From: Mesocentrotus franciscanus
Taxonomy: Eukaryota > Echinodermata > Echinoidea > Camarodonta > Strongylocentrotidae
Length of the DNA stretch: 64,000 nt
Reading direction: 5' to 3'
NCBI GenBank assembly: GCA_037976565.1
Contig: CP137672.1
Location: forward strand, 20,298,335 to 20,362,334
Shown here: piece by piece, positions 44,817 through 55,775 of the stretch
Numbering within the stretch: position 1 is the stretch's first letter
Layout: every line of letters starts with the position of its first letter
Program-made: the position numbers and the translations under genes
The notes under the pieces: model-generated
Databases searched by the model: none
What the model was told of the DNA's origin: nothing
What the model saw: the letters and a program-made list of their open reading frames with translations, nothing else

Positions 44817-46682
44817 ATGGCGTCGCTTCAACAGACCATTTCACGCACTTTGGAGTGTCCTATTTGCTTAGAATTACTTAGTGATCCAAAACAGTTATCA
44901 TGTTCGCATACATTTTGTAAAAGATGTCTAAACAATATGCTAGCATGCTCTTGTCAATATGAAACAGTCAATTCTTTGACGTGTCCGATATGTCGAAGCG
45001 TAACAGATGTCAAGCATGGTGATGTGATGAATCTAAATACAAATGTTCCTCTTAAGTCTCTGGTTGAGGATCTCAGAAACAGCCAGCAGCTCTGTGACTG
45101 TGAGGTGTGCCAAACGGGTTCAAAGGCGGTGCATTTCTGCCAGAAATGCGGGAAGAACATGTGTAACGAGTGTCTGGAGAATCACAACAAATGGCCACCC
45201 AACCTCAAGCATACAGTCGTGTTCGTGAAAGATATTCAAGAGCGCAGGTTTGTCTTCGGGAGGAAGGTCGGCAAGGAGCGCTACTGCCAGGAGCACGACG
45301 CATCGGACGGACAGCAGAATATCTGCTCTGACGTCTGCCTTACTTGCAACAAGTTCATCTGTATGAGATGCCGCATGCTGTTGCACGAGAAGGAAGGCCA
45401 CACTGTTGTAGGTGCCGGAGAATACAAAGATTCTTTCCAGAGGAAAATCCAAACATTGCAAGCATTAGGTGAGGAGAAAGCTGCAACCATCAAGACCCAT
45501 CTGGCTGTTATTGAGAGTCAGATGAAGCGCGTTACTGACCACATTGACAGAACACATGTTGAGATCACCAACGTGTATCTAGTATCAGTCAAGCTGTTAA
45601 ATGAGAGTAAACCAGCATTAGTCGAGCAGGTTGAGGCCCATAAAAAGCCACTGTGCCTACGTTTGCAGAAAATGAAGGGTGATCATGAAAGGTTGCTTGC
45701 TAGTCTAAAAAGTGCAAGTGTGTTGTTGGGCAGCAGCTTGGAGGCTCCTCTGACTGGAGATGTCATTGCTATTCGTGATTCACTCTCTGGTAAGCTTCAA
45801 AGTCTGATAGATCGGGAGGATCCGGACAACCAGCTTGTTACCGATGTGGGTGATCGGGCAGAGGATTTGTTCTTCACACCAGACCAACAGGACCCCTTGT
45901 TAATCGGGAATGTCTGTGTAAAGTATGAAAAAGTCCGTAGTGTGAAACTCTCAGGTCGAATGAACTCCTTGGCTTCTTCGGTCGATGGTCGAATGGCAGT
46001 AGGGTATTGTGGAGGAGGGATCGAGTTCGTATCTGAGAATGGGCAATTCCAGCAGACAGTCCTCAACGATATCAAGGTTTGTGGAGCAAAATTCCTCTCT
46101 GATGGCGGGTACGTTGTCCTTGATGTGAGCAACAGCATCACCACGTACTCACCCGAGTTTGTGAAGTCAGATGCAAGGTTTACGACACTATGTCCGAATG
46201 AAGGCGGGCTCGGAAGCCTAGCTGTATGCAGTATCGATCAGATCTATGTCGGCTACTGCAAGGCAATGAAGATCCAAGCGTTCCACCCAGGAGGTGGAAC
46301 TGCTATCAGGGAAATACAGTGCAATGGTTTCGAACCTAAGCAGATCACTTGTCTCGATGACTCTTTGATCATCAACCATAGCACTTCAACGACGATATTT
46401 GGTCGAGGCGGCGTTGTGAAACACAGCGTAAAGAAATCGAACGTTTATCCATACAGTACCGTATCTCAAGACAACTCCATTCTTATCGCATGGGTCAATC
46501 ATGATCAAGGGTTGGTCACTATCGAAAAGTTCACCAACAGATTGAAGCCGGTGAAGACTCTCTTGTCGGACTACAAGATTGAGAAGTCTGAGATGAATTG
46601 GTATTACCTCCAGGTTTTCACATCTGGAGGAGTTGCTTTCTGTACTTCAAACAGACTCTACATATGGGCATGTCTACCATAA
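44817..46682 (+). CDS. TRIM-type E3 ubiquitin ligase, copy C (RING, two B-boxes, coiled coil, propeller-like C-terminus)
   Basis: An intact 621-codon frame in one exon, the best-preserved copy. RING ligands are at Cys14, 17, 29, His31, Cys34, 37, 56, 59. B-box 1 spans about 93-132. B-box 2 starts at Cys157 because the linker (QERRFVFGRKVGKER) is three residues longer than in copies A and B. Residues about 208-348 form the charged coiled-coil region, and the C-terminal beta-rich part ends LYIWACLP. Its predicted role is RING-dependent ubiquitin transfer, with the propeller-like part as the probable target-binding surface, by analogy with TRIM2/3/56. The start context is GTAATGG, 2 bases after an acceptor-like CAG. 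No AATAAA is seen in the first 130 bases after the stop. Confidence 0.93.
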   Translation: MASLQQTISRTLECPICLELLSDPKQLSCSHTFCKRCLNNMLACSCQYETVNSLTCPICRSVTDVKHGDVMNLNTNVPLKSLVEDLRNSQQLCDCEVCQTGSKAVHFCQKCGKNMCNECLENHNKWPPNLKHTVVFVKDIQERRFVFGRKVGKERYCQEHDASDGQQNICSDVCLTCNKFICMRCRMLLHEKEGHTVVGAGEYKDSFQRKIQTLQALGEEKAATIKTHLAVIESQMKRVTDHIDRTHVEITNVYLVSVKLLNESKPALVEQVEAHKKPLCLRLQKMKGDHERLLASLKSASVLLGSSLEAPLTGDVIAIRDSLSGKLQSLIDREDPDNQLVTDVGDRAEDLFFTPDQQDPLLIGNVCVKYEKVRSVKLSGRMNSLASSVDGRMAVGYCGGGIEFVSENGQFQQTVLNDIKVCGAKFLSDGGYVVLDVSNSITTYSPEFVKSDARFTTLCPNEGGLGSLAVCSIDQIYVGYCKAMKIQAFHPGGGTAIREIQCNGFEPKQITCLDDSLIINHSTSTTIFGRGGVVKHSVKKSNVYPYSTVSQDNSILIAWVNHDQGLVTIEKFTNRLKPVKTLLSDYKIEKSEMNWYYLQVFTSGGVAFCTSNRLYIWACLP

Positions 46683-46857
46683 GGCATAATGGGAAACTGC
46701 TTGCAATGTTGAGTCGATTGTAATGATGTAAACTACTTCGGGGTATTCTGATGTAGAGGAATTGTTAAGTTAATTATAATCTAATGATAATGTAATAGTA
46801 ATAATTTTGACAAGAGAGGTCTCATCAGCACCAATGCTGTTCTTCCTAAGGGCCCTG

Positions 46858-46970
46858 CAGTCATTATTACCTCAGCAATTGCCAGGTACCCATTTACACC
46901 TGGGTCGAGAATGGCAAATGCGGGTAAACATCTTGATCCAAGAATGTAAGGACCCAGCGAGGATCTAACC
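46858..46970 (-). repeat. SINE fragment, minus strand (unit C)
   Basis: Orthologous to 15318-15434 and 33530-33648 (CAGCAATTGCCAGGTACCCA). Confidence 0.75.
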
Positions 46971-47363
46971 CATGAAAAAAAAATATATTGTTGCAACGCA
47001 TAGTCCAAAAGACACCTACATATAAAGTATGAACTGTTAGCAAGATTACACAGAAGAGCAGCATACATTGCATCTAGAAAGGCATGGGAAACCTCTTCTC
47101 AACAAAAGCTTTATAAGTTAAACTGGCGTGTCTTGTTTTTAAATGCGTCATTTCCAGTGTTCATTTTGTATTGGCCTCTTTAATAGTTTGTTTCAGTTGA
47201 TGACGTTGCAGTAAGGTTAACCAGTTAACCAGTTAATCTGGCCAAGTTGTCAAAGTCGTAAGCCTCAATGCTGAATTTGCCCTGCTCCAGCCCGTTGCTT
47301 GAATGATTTCGCGATGACCTCATTCGCAGGCTCTGTTGTTTGGATCCAGTAACCTGCATGACA

Positions 47364-47705
47364 TTGTCAGTCCGATGTGAGTCCCGTTGGTTTGACAGGG
47401 GTCAAAGTCACACAGACTCAATACGGACTCCAGACCGACCGGTTCGTGGTCATTAGGACTAATTAATCTTTTCTTGTTCGGTCTACTGTCGGTCTGGTGT
47501 CGGTCTCATCGATTTGACAGGGGTCAAAGTCACACCAACTCAATACGGAATCCACACCGACCGGTTCGGGGTCATTGTGATTAATCTCATTTCTTGTTCG
47601 GTCTATTATCGGTCTGGTGTCGGTCTCGTTTGTGTGACTGGGGTATTATGTTATTTTTTGTTCGGTCTATTGTCTGCCTGGTTTCAGTACAATCGGTCTG
47701 GCTGA
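47364..47705. repeat. Palindromic GTCACACCGACTC array (unit C)
   Basis: About three units with AGACTCAATACGGACTCCAG and GGTCTACTGTCGGTCTGGTG halves. Confidence 0.7.
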
Positions 47706-48102
47706 TGTATGTATTTCTAAATTCGTAATATTCTGTATATATTATTTTAGTACTTTGTAAAATATGCAAAAGAATACAATAATGACAGTTTGAAAATGAT
47801 CTTTTGAACTAAACTCAATAGTATTAAGCAGTGGCTATCTAGAACAGAGAAAAAAAGGGAGTAGGACGTGTTGCATGGTGCCGAAGACAACTATGGTTAT
47901 GGGGCGGTCTGGGGGCGGTCTCCTCTCTGAATATTTTAAAATTTGACTTAAAATCTTCTGGTTTATGGAACTGAAGTCTACGTTTGGTAATCATGTATAC
48001 TATGCTTTGTAAAATTAAAAATGATTAAAAATCTTTATTCACTTAATTTTTGTACATAAAGTAGATTGTTTGGGTTTCAAGACCTGATAATCAATTTTGA
48101 TA

Positions 48103-48351
48103 TGAAGAGTTTAATTCCAAAAGGAGCTAAATCCACTTTTGTAACTTCGGAGAAAAAAGGATTTGTTTACCAGATTTTGTACATGCGTCTATGGAAAAGT
48201 GATATTAGAAGGTGAATTTTTTCATAATTGCTCCAAAATTTAGGTAAATACTTTTGTAGAAAGACAGGTACTTAAGTGAACAATGTTCTGATATCAATAA
48301 CTCAATTTTCATCAAAAGTGGATTTAGCTCCTTTTGGAATTAAACTCTTCA
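48103..48351. mobile_element. 249-bp TA-flanked MITE with ~40-bp TIRs
   Basis: Ends TGAAGAGTTTAATTCCAAAA and its exact complement, the inverted match running through GGAGCTAAATCCACTTTTG. TA duplicates at 48101-48102 and 48352-48353. Unit A has the empty site GATATTCATGTATC (near 17587). TA targeting suggests the Tc1/mariner class. Confidence 0.88.
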
Positions 48352-48782
48352 TATACATGTATCTATATTTCTTTCACTTTCGTTCATTCGATTATTCTAA
48401 TCTAATTCATGTTCACTATGTCATCCTCCTAGATGCCATGTCGTGTTGTTGGTTATGTAAATCTTATTCACTGTACTTCTATTTTTGCAGTCATCATATT
48501 GTCGAACAGAGAACAGATATTGATTCATGATACACTGTATAACAAGATGAGCGAGCATGTGCATATTGTTGTTTCAAGAACATATTTGATATCTAACTTG
48601 TAGTTATAATTTGCCTCAATTAGGCTACTGCTTTGAAGGATTTAACCAGGAAACGATGTGATAAAATCCGCTCATATAGTTAAATACATGAATATATTCT
48701 CGATGTTAAGACATATTAATATTTAAATTTCTCATCATCGTGAAGGAAATTGTGAATAAAAGTGTTAAAGCAGTAAAGTAAA

Positions 48783-49385
48783 TGTTGACGATGGTGATAA
48801 TGTTCTGATGAAGACCATGGTAAATAAAATGATACTGACGATGACGACAATGTTGATAGTGATCACTGTGGTAGCGATGATAATGGTGATGATGATGATG
48901 GTGATAATATTTAAAATGATGGTGGTGGTGATGGCAGTGACGGTGACGAAGGTGATGGTGAGGATGATAATGATGTTGATGATGATGTTGATGATGATTG
49001 TGATGGTGATGGTGATGATGGTGATGATGATGATGGTGATGTTGTTGATGTTGATGTTGATGGTGATGATGACGCCAGTGGCGGATCCAGGGGGGGGGCC
49101 AAGTTTTTTTTTGCTCACTACCCCCACTGAGCGAAAAATCGACCGGCACGATTTTCAAATTTTCGCACGAAGTGGGCCCCTTTTTAGGCCCCTCCCTTGC
49201 CGCCGGCTGGATCCGCCCCTGGATGACGCTGATGATGATGTTATGGATAATGACGATAGTGATTACGAGGGAAAGAAGAGATTATGATATCGTCGTTGAT
49301 AGTGGTGATGACGTTGGTGATGATGATGATGCTGCTGATAGTCATAGTCATGGTGGTAGTAGTCTTTATGGCGGTGGTGATTTGT
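48783..49385 (+). repeat. GATGGTGAT minisatellite (unit C), split by an element
   Basis: Same triplet repeat and islands (GAAGACCATGGTAAATA, AGAGATTATGATATCGTCG) as unit A 21270-22235, but shorter and without the 310-bp duplication. Frames are repeat-driven. Confidence 0.9.
49076..49221 (+). mobile_element. 146-bp hAT-type MITE in the minisatellite
   Basis: Starts CAGTGGCGGATCCAGG, ends CTGGATCCGCCCCTG, flanked by GATGACGC at 49068-49075 and 49222-49229. Interior GCTCACTACCCCCACTGAGC is shared with 39972-40333. Confidence 0.9.
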
Positions 49386-50732
49386 AGTGATTGTGCCGTG
49401 TTAAGGCGAGTAAGATGAATGCCGGCAACCCTCATAAACACAGAGGACCTAGGCAATTCCAGTATCAAAATATGACATTGCATGAGGCACTTGTGACATA
49501 GTTCAAAGAGACCAAAATTGTCCATATATTATGGCTGCCTCTTTCGTCTAAATGATATATCAAGCCTTTCAGAATATGGCCGCAGATGGGGGAGTGTCAG
49601 AATTAAGATTTGTTTACTTCATATAGTCTCGAAAAGTTTATCACATTATCAATTACGCATATTTATGTCCTACTTTAAGGAATTTATTGCAAACGAATAT
49701 TTCATAACTTAGCGATTATTGTACTTTGGGTGAGAATTGTCACTTACAGGGCAATTATCTTGCACAAAAAACAAGTTGATATAGACAAAATCAAGTTAAT
49801 GGATCAAAAAGCGCAACGATTAACTGAAATAAATATTTTCCCCGGGATATAGTGACACCGAAAGAGTGGGCTGCAATAATTTCATCCTAAATTTCTAGAC
49901 AATTTAAAAGCGGTTTTAATGATGAGTTTGTTAAAATATAATGTTTGTTTTCTCGGGGTGGGAGGGATGGGGGGAGGGGGTGGTAGTGGCAGTTTCCATT
50001 CGCCCATGCATCTCCCCCCCCCCCGATAAGGTCAGGATTTAGGCATAAAGATTTTGCATACGAGGAATTATTTTGCTGCCTCAAGAAAGTCATGTCATGG
50101 TTGAATAAAACTAATATATTTTTCCCAGTACGCCATCTGCGGCAATAATTCGACAGGAATGATAGGTACTATTCGGAAGCGAGAGAGGGCTATCTAAATG
50201 AGAGAGAGAGAGAGGGAGGGGAAGAAATGGAAGACTCGTTATCGAGTGGTTACCCCAGTCCTGGAAATTAGTCAAGTGATATAAATTCAAATTCAACAGA
50301 TTAACGATCAATGTAAATGCGTTCCTGGGATCGGAAGTATTTAAATTCTTGGCCTTTCAGCCTCTCCCTTACTTTTTTGCCCTGGTTATGCCACTGCTGG
50401 TTGCTATGATTCGTAAAATGTTGGTCTATCCCCGACCCAGGTCATTACAAGAAATAGCCCACCGACCTAATTAACTAGATAGCTCTTACATAGACAAAGA
50501 TGTCATTGGTACACAGCTCATCATGTGATATCGATTGCTAGGATCGCAATTAGTTTATTTCACTCCCGCTCATTTTTCGATTGTTAAATGAGTATATATT
50601 TTTGAGCCATACTGTATCAAGCAACCCTACGCGCACTAGCGTGTACCCACTGTTTACATTGTCTTAGCCTGCGTGCATTTTACACAGATGGGCGGGTCGA
50701 CACACACAAAAAACAAGGCATGAGTATACAAA
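49386..50732. other. Unit C tail before the Helitron, no gene seen
   Basis: The part from 49750 aligns with 22236-22890. A C-run occurs near 50015. No coding or RNA feature supported. Confidence 0.5.
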
Positions 50733-51055
50733 CTAGACATGTAATACTTGATAATAACAAGTATAGGTGGGCTGTTCCAAGTGCATGCCACACATGTTTA
50801 GTGACATACTAAGTAGTTAAGATAACATTGGCATGATTTGACCTTATTTTTTGAAATAATCCTCTTATTCAGGTCTATTAGTGTGCCAAATTTCTAGTCT
50901 ATACAATGCATGGTTTTAGAGAAACCATGTACAGTATATTTGACCTTTGACCTTCAAATCTAAATATCAAAATGAAATATGCATTTTCTAGATTTTTGTT
51001 TTTTTATAAGAAATCATATCTCCCACTCATACTCTATCAACTATGAACTAGACTT

Positions 51056-51235
51056 GAATTCGTCACTTTGACGAATTAGATGATACGTATGCTAATGATT
51101 TACATACTGAAGAATGCATTTTCACGATTTCATATTGTTATATAAAATGCTTCTACCATTATGATCTATCCATATGTCAAGTTTCTACTGTTTAGCCTTG
51201 ATCATTATGGATGTATGGAAGATAGATTGAGACAA
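51056..51235. repeat. Left member of a ~175-bp direct repeat flanking the Helitron cargo
   Basis: Starts with the hairpin AATTCGTCACTTTGACGAAT and continues GATACGTATGCTAATGA and TATGATCTATCCATA. Its partner is 55551-55727. Confidence 0.75.
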
Positions 51236-51290
51236 TTTGACCATTGACCCTGGACAACAACCAGTTACACATTTGACTCTAATTGACATA

Positions 51291-53130
51291 ATGAGGCATA
51301 CACATTGCATATTCCGTGGTAACAATGAAGTAAGCGAGGGAAAATGAAGGCATTGACAAACGAGAGAGAGAGAGAGAGCGACAGAATATGGCCGGGTTCA
51401 AATTAAGTTTTCTTTAAATTATTAGACCCAGTACTGAGGATCTATTAATCTGCCATGTTTTTGTTATTTGACGATACAAAGAAATGCTGTCTTTTGTCAC
51501 CAAATATTGTTCAAATATCATTGTAGAGACGACGAACACTAATGCAAAGTCGTAAGCCATGAGAATGTCAATTTCTATGTCGTTCTGCAAAATAATCCGA
51601 ACAATAGAATCAACCAAGTGGAATCAACTGTTAAACGAATTTATCATGAGTTCTGAAATTTTAATTTGTTACTGCACGTCATAGTAGTATTAAAGAGCAG
51701 CAATGGCGAACAATTGTCGCTAAAATTCAGAAATTGTTGCTTAGATTGCTTTTCCACAAAAATTAACATGAGACATCAAGCTACATAGAACTATGATCGA
51801 CAAACATGATATTGTTTTGAAAACAGTCAGAAAACATTGCAGGTAGAATAAATAAGAGATAATGTGGTCATGTAAACAAGTGCATTATGTCCATGTTAGT
51901 CCCCTAGTACCAAAATCATGATTGTATTCTCCACTTATTTCTCCTATATAATTTATTTCAATTTAAAATAGAAATTCTAATGTTTCTTCTTTTGGCTTGC
52001 TAATATTTCAGCAACGAATTGACAGTTTTGGTAGACATCTTGGATGTATCATAGCAATAAATTCTTGGCACATGACGTATTGTGGGTACGATAATTATGT
52101 TAAGAAGAAGAAGCATACAAATAACTATAAGAATAATAACAATAACAAATAATCACTATAATAATGATTATAATTACGATATTTACTATAATAATAAATA
52201 TAACAATGATAATAATAATGATTATTATGATAATGCTGCTTTTACTACTACTACTACTATTACTACTACTACTACTACTATGAAAAAGTAAATGAAGAAG
52301 AAGGGGCAGGAGAAGAATTATTTCAGCGATATTAGTGATTATATTCTCTATTATTGAGGCATACACATACACATTACATAATCCGTGGTAAGAAGGAAGT
52401 AAACGAGGGAAACGGAAAGCATAGCCCGGGTTCAAATTCAGTATTCGTTAAATTATTAAACCCGGTGCTCATGATCATTCTGTCATGTTATTGTAATGTG
52501 ACGCTACATAAAAATAGTACCAGATTGTCGTCTATTGTCATCAAATATTGTTCAAATAGCATTGTAGAGACGATGAACAAATAAGAATAATAATGCAAGG
52601 CCGTTAGTCATGAGAATGTCACATTCTATCTCTCTCAGCTTAATAGTCCGAACAATAGAATGAACCGAGAGGAATCGACTGAAATTTCTTAACAACAATT
52701 GAAACTTCTCCCAGGAAGCCAAACATTAGATTTGTTCCCCATTCAAATAGCTTTGTAAAGGCGGTGAAGAAAAAAATACTTCGTCGTTAATGGTGAGAAT
52801 ATTCACGGCTATCTCTCTCATCTAATTCCTGCGAACAGTGGGCTCAACCAAGCGCAATCAACTGTTAAACGAATTTGTCATGAGTCCTGAAGATTCAATG
52901 TGTCACTGCACGTCATAGTAGCATTAAAGAGTAGCAATGGCGAACGATTGTCGCTAAAATTCAACAATAGTTACTTAGTTTGCTTTTCCCTAAAAATTAC
53001 CATGAGACATCAAGCTACATAGAACTATGATCGACAAACATGATAGTGTCTTGAAAACAGTCAGAAAAACATTGGAACTGGAATGAATAAGAGATCATGC
53101 GATCATGTAAACATTTTGTCCATGTTAATC
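51291..53130. repeat. Two diverged copies of a ~600-700-bp repeat with simple repeats between
   Basis: CCGTGGTAACAATGAAGTAA/CCGTGGTAAGAAGGAAGTAA, GCACGTCATAGTAG and ACATCAAGCTACATAGAACT recur at about 51300-51850 and 52380-53070. AAT and ACT triplet repeats lie at 52110-52280. No coding function is recognised. Confidence 0.7.
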
Positions 53131-53173
53131 CTCCAGTACCAAATACCCAAGCAAAACTCGAGCCAGATGCAAA

Positions 53174-53968
53174 TGAAGAGCTTGCAACCAAAAGGCGCTA
53201 AATCCACTTTTCACCAAATTGCATGTTTTAAACGATTTGAATAGACCTCTCTCATGTGTATCTAAATCACTAAATTTTCCCTCAGAATTGTTTCAGGAAA
53301 ATATGAAAATATTGATTTGAAATTTATACTTTCAACCAAAGGCGCTATATCCACCTTTCTTTTCTTTCCTTTGATTGGCCCAATCATACCAGCTTGTGGA
53401 AATTTGATCAGAAAGCAATCAGAAAGCAGAACACAAAGAGCATAGCACAGGCAGACTTCCTAGATTCGTTTTTACTATTCACGTTTCGAAATACCTCATT
53501 TTCTGGCGATTTCATCATGGATAAATTATTGTACCAGTGGTTATGTGATGAAAGTTTTTGCACATTGATGATCATGTGTGTGTGTGTGTGTGCGCGCGCG
53601 CGTGTGTGTGTGGGGGCTACTATGATTCAAGTACAGGTAAGTATAGTTAATATACAATTCAGAAGCATTTACACACAAATGACATCCTTCTATACTTATG
53701 TCAGTGAACAACTCTATATTGACTGTAAAAAGTGTTCTGTCAAAAGGCGCTATATCCATGATTTCTCCAAAAGGCGCTAAATTCGAAAAGAAATGAAATA
53801 TGAAAAATTATATAAAATACATGGTGTACGCAGGATTTTTCTAACTTGCATTTGTATGACATATAGTGGTAGTTCTTCCACCTGTAGTATAGATTTGATT
53901 AATAAAAATGTGTGAAATTAAAAAACAATGATTTTCTCGAAATTAACCGGAATGGATTAAGCTCTTCA
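53174..53968. mobile_element. 795-bp relative of the 48103 MITE
   Basis: Ends TGAAGAGCTTGCAACC and, inverted, TGAAGAGCTTAATCC. Inside, AAAAGGCGCTAAATCCA or a close variant recurs near 53191, 53338, 53742 and 53768. A GT/GC microsatellite lies at 53576-53612. Target duplication unclear. Confidence 0.6.
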
Positions 53969-53985
53969 AATAAAGGTTAACTTAA

Positions 53986-54508
53986 AGATACTATGTCCCT
54001 TTTGCAGCCAACATCAAATTCTGTAGAACTTTGCAGGAATTATGAATATGTCATGTATGTCCTATCTGTGAAATTTAAACGTTAGCAGTGTCCTAATATT
54101 CAAATTATGCAAGGAAACCCGTTTACTTGCTAGACTTCACTGTCAGACACTATTGAGTGACTGACTGGCTTTTCTTCTTTGGTAATAACATACATAAAAT
54201 GAGCTGTAAAGGGTACATGAGCATTTGTCTACATCAATAACCCACTTCTTGTAATGGCCAAAATTAAACTGATTGAATCTTTGCGCAGCACAAAACGTAC
54301 GACCATTCGGTACAATGGTCTGAAAATCAGACTATTACTTACTGTCTTATAGCACTTAAGTCGATTCGACAACTAATAGTCGTTATTTTCCCACTTAAAG
54401 ACATTTTCAACCCCCTTTTTTAGGAAAGTTCTAAATTAGTATTATCTTTCAAATGCCGTTGGAATTTAACCCTTTCATTTTTAGGCCTGCAAATGGGACA
54501 TAGTACCT
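53986..54508. mobile_element. 523-bp TTAA-flanked MITE
   Basis: Inverted ends AGATACTATGTCCCTTTTGC and, reversed, AGGTACTATGTCCCATTTGC, between TTAA at 53982-53985 and 54509-54512. Typical of piggyBac-class targets; no transposase. Confidence 0.85.
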
Positions 54509-54796
54509 TTAAAGACATTAATTTATGACATATTGTCTATTGTCTTGATTGTTTTCTCTACTTAGTTCTTTTTCCTATCTTATTTTTTTCAAGATATATT
54601 CTAATGTTTCCTTGTATTGATTAGGTTCATTTATTTTCATTTTTGGAGGGGGCGTGGTTAAAAAATAACAACTTCTTTAACATTCTGTTTCCATGGCAAC
54701 GGTCTTATTTGTTACTTGAAATGACTCAAATTTTAATCATAATCAACCAGGCATCTGAAGTTTTTAGATGCTTACTATTTGCTTCATGTTGTTGAA

Positions 54797-54826
54797 AATC
54801 GCCTCCGGCTGGATCCGCCCCTGCTT
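54797..54826. mobile_element. Terminal fragment of a hAT-type MITE
   Basis: CGCCTCCGGCTGGATCCGCC followed by CCTG, the right end of the 39972/49076 family without the rest. Confidence 0.5.
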
Positions 54827-55550
54827 CCCTTCATCAACACACACTTTGAGAAAAGAAAGGAAAAACAATTTTCTTTAATTCAAAGTTGTGTTACAACTTT
54901 TTGAGCATCATATAATACCCGCATTCATTCAGTTAAACTTGACATGCCAATTGTTTATCGTTTATTTTGTAGAAAGATACGAACCCTTGTGTAATTTAAT
55001 GTTGGAAATTTGGAATTGAATTGGGGCCTTGAGCGAAGTACACGTTTAGCTGACCAAAAGTGCGAGGCAGTTTCCACTCCCCGTGGGATCATAAAATATG
55101 TCATCAAGATCGTTTGCCAGTAGGTCTGGAGTATCGACGGTCGTTAAATTTAAGATCAGACCTTCGAAGGGTCATTAGATCTTATTTTGATCTGAAAAAT
55201 TTCAAGCGTATAAAAGAATCAAAATCAGTTCGAGAAAAGACATCTTTAAGTCTCCAGCGGTAAGACAATAACAAGCATAGTTTAAAACCAATCTAAGACG
55301 TATTCATAGTGTATTGCATGGCTGAGATAAAACCATTAATGACATTTCACATAATGACGTCATGATGACGTCACGATGCCCTGGCGTCGCTGAAAAGTCA
55401 CGCAGTTCTAAGTTGGACTATAGGAACTATCTTCAAGGAAAGTTTCATGACAATGGCTTTACCGAATCTTGAGATATCTTGCGAACAAATTCGAGGAAGA
55501 ATCATAAATATTTCTTCCATACAGACACAAAATAAATACTATTTTTAATT

Positions 55551-55727
55551 TTAATTCGTCACTTAGACGAATTAGGCGATACGTATGCTCATGTGTTACA
55601 AAACGAAGAACGCATTTTCACGATTTCATCTTCCGTTTTGAAATACTCCTCCCATTATGGTCTATCCATAAGTCAAGTATCAACTGTGTATCATTGATCA
55701 TTTTGGATCTATGAAAGATGGTCGCCG
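55551..55727. repeat. Right member of the ~175-bp direct repeat
   Basis: Starts AATTCGTCACTTAGACGAAT and ends at the junction with Helitron sequence homologous to 9911 (minus strand). Confidence 0.75.
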
Positions 55728-55775
55728 GAATGGGAGGAAAGTGCTATGACCAATATACCAAAAAATCTGCATAGA
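55720..55775 (-). other. 5' half of the Helitron tRNA-Gly-like unit
   Basis: Reverse reading gives TGGTATATTGGTCATAGCAC then CCTCCCATTCCGGCGACCA. It covers the D and anticodon arms of the unit at 9867-9940 but lacks the T arm. Confidence 0.5.

Noticed and set aside
51056..55727. LTR retrotransposon bounded by the ~175-bp direct repeats
   Set aside because: No TG...CA ends, primer-binding site, polypurine tract or gag-pol frame could be seen.
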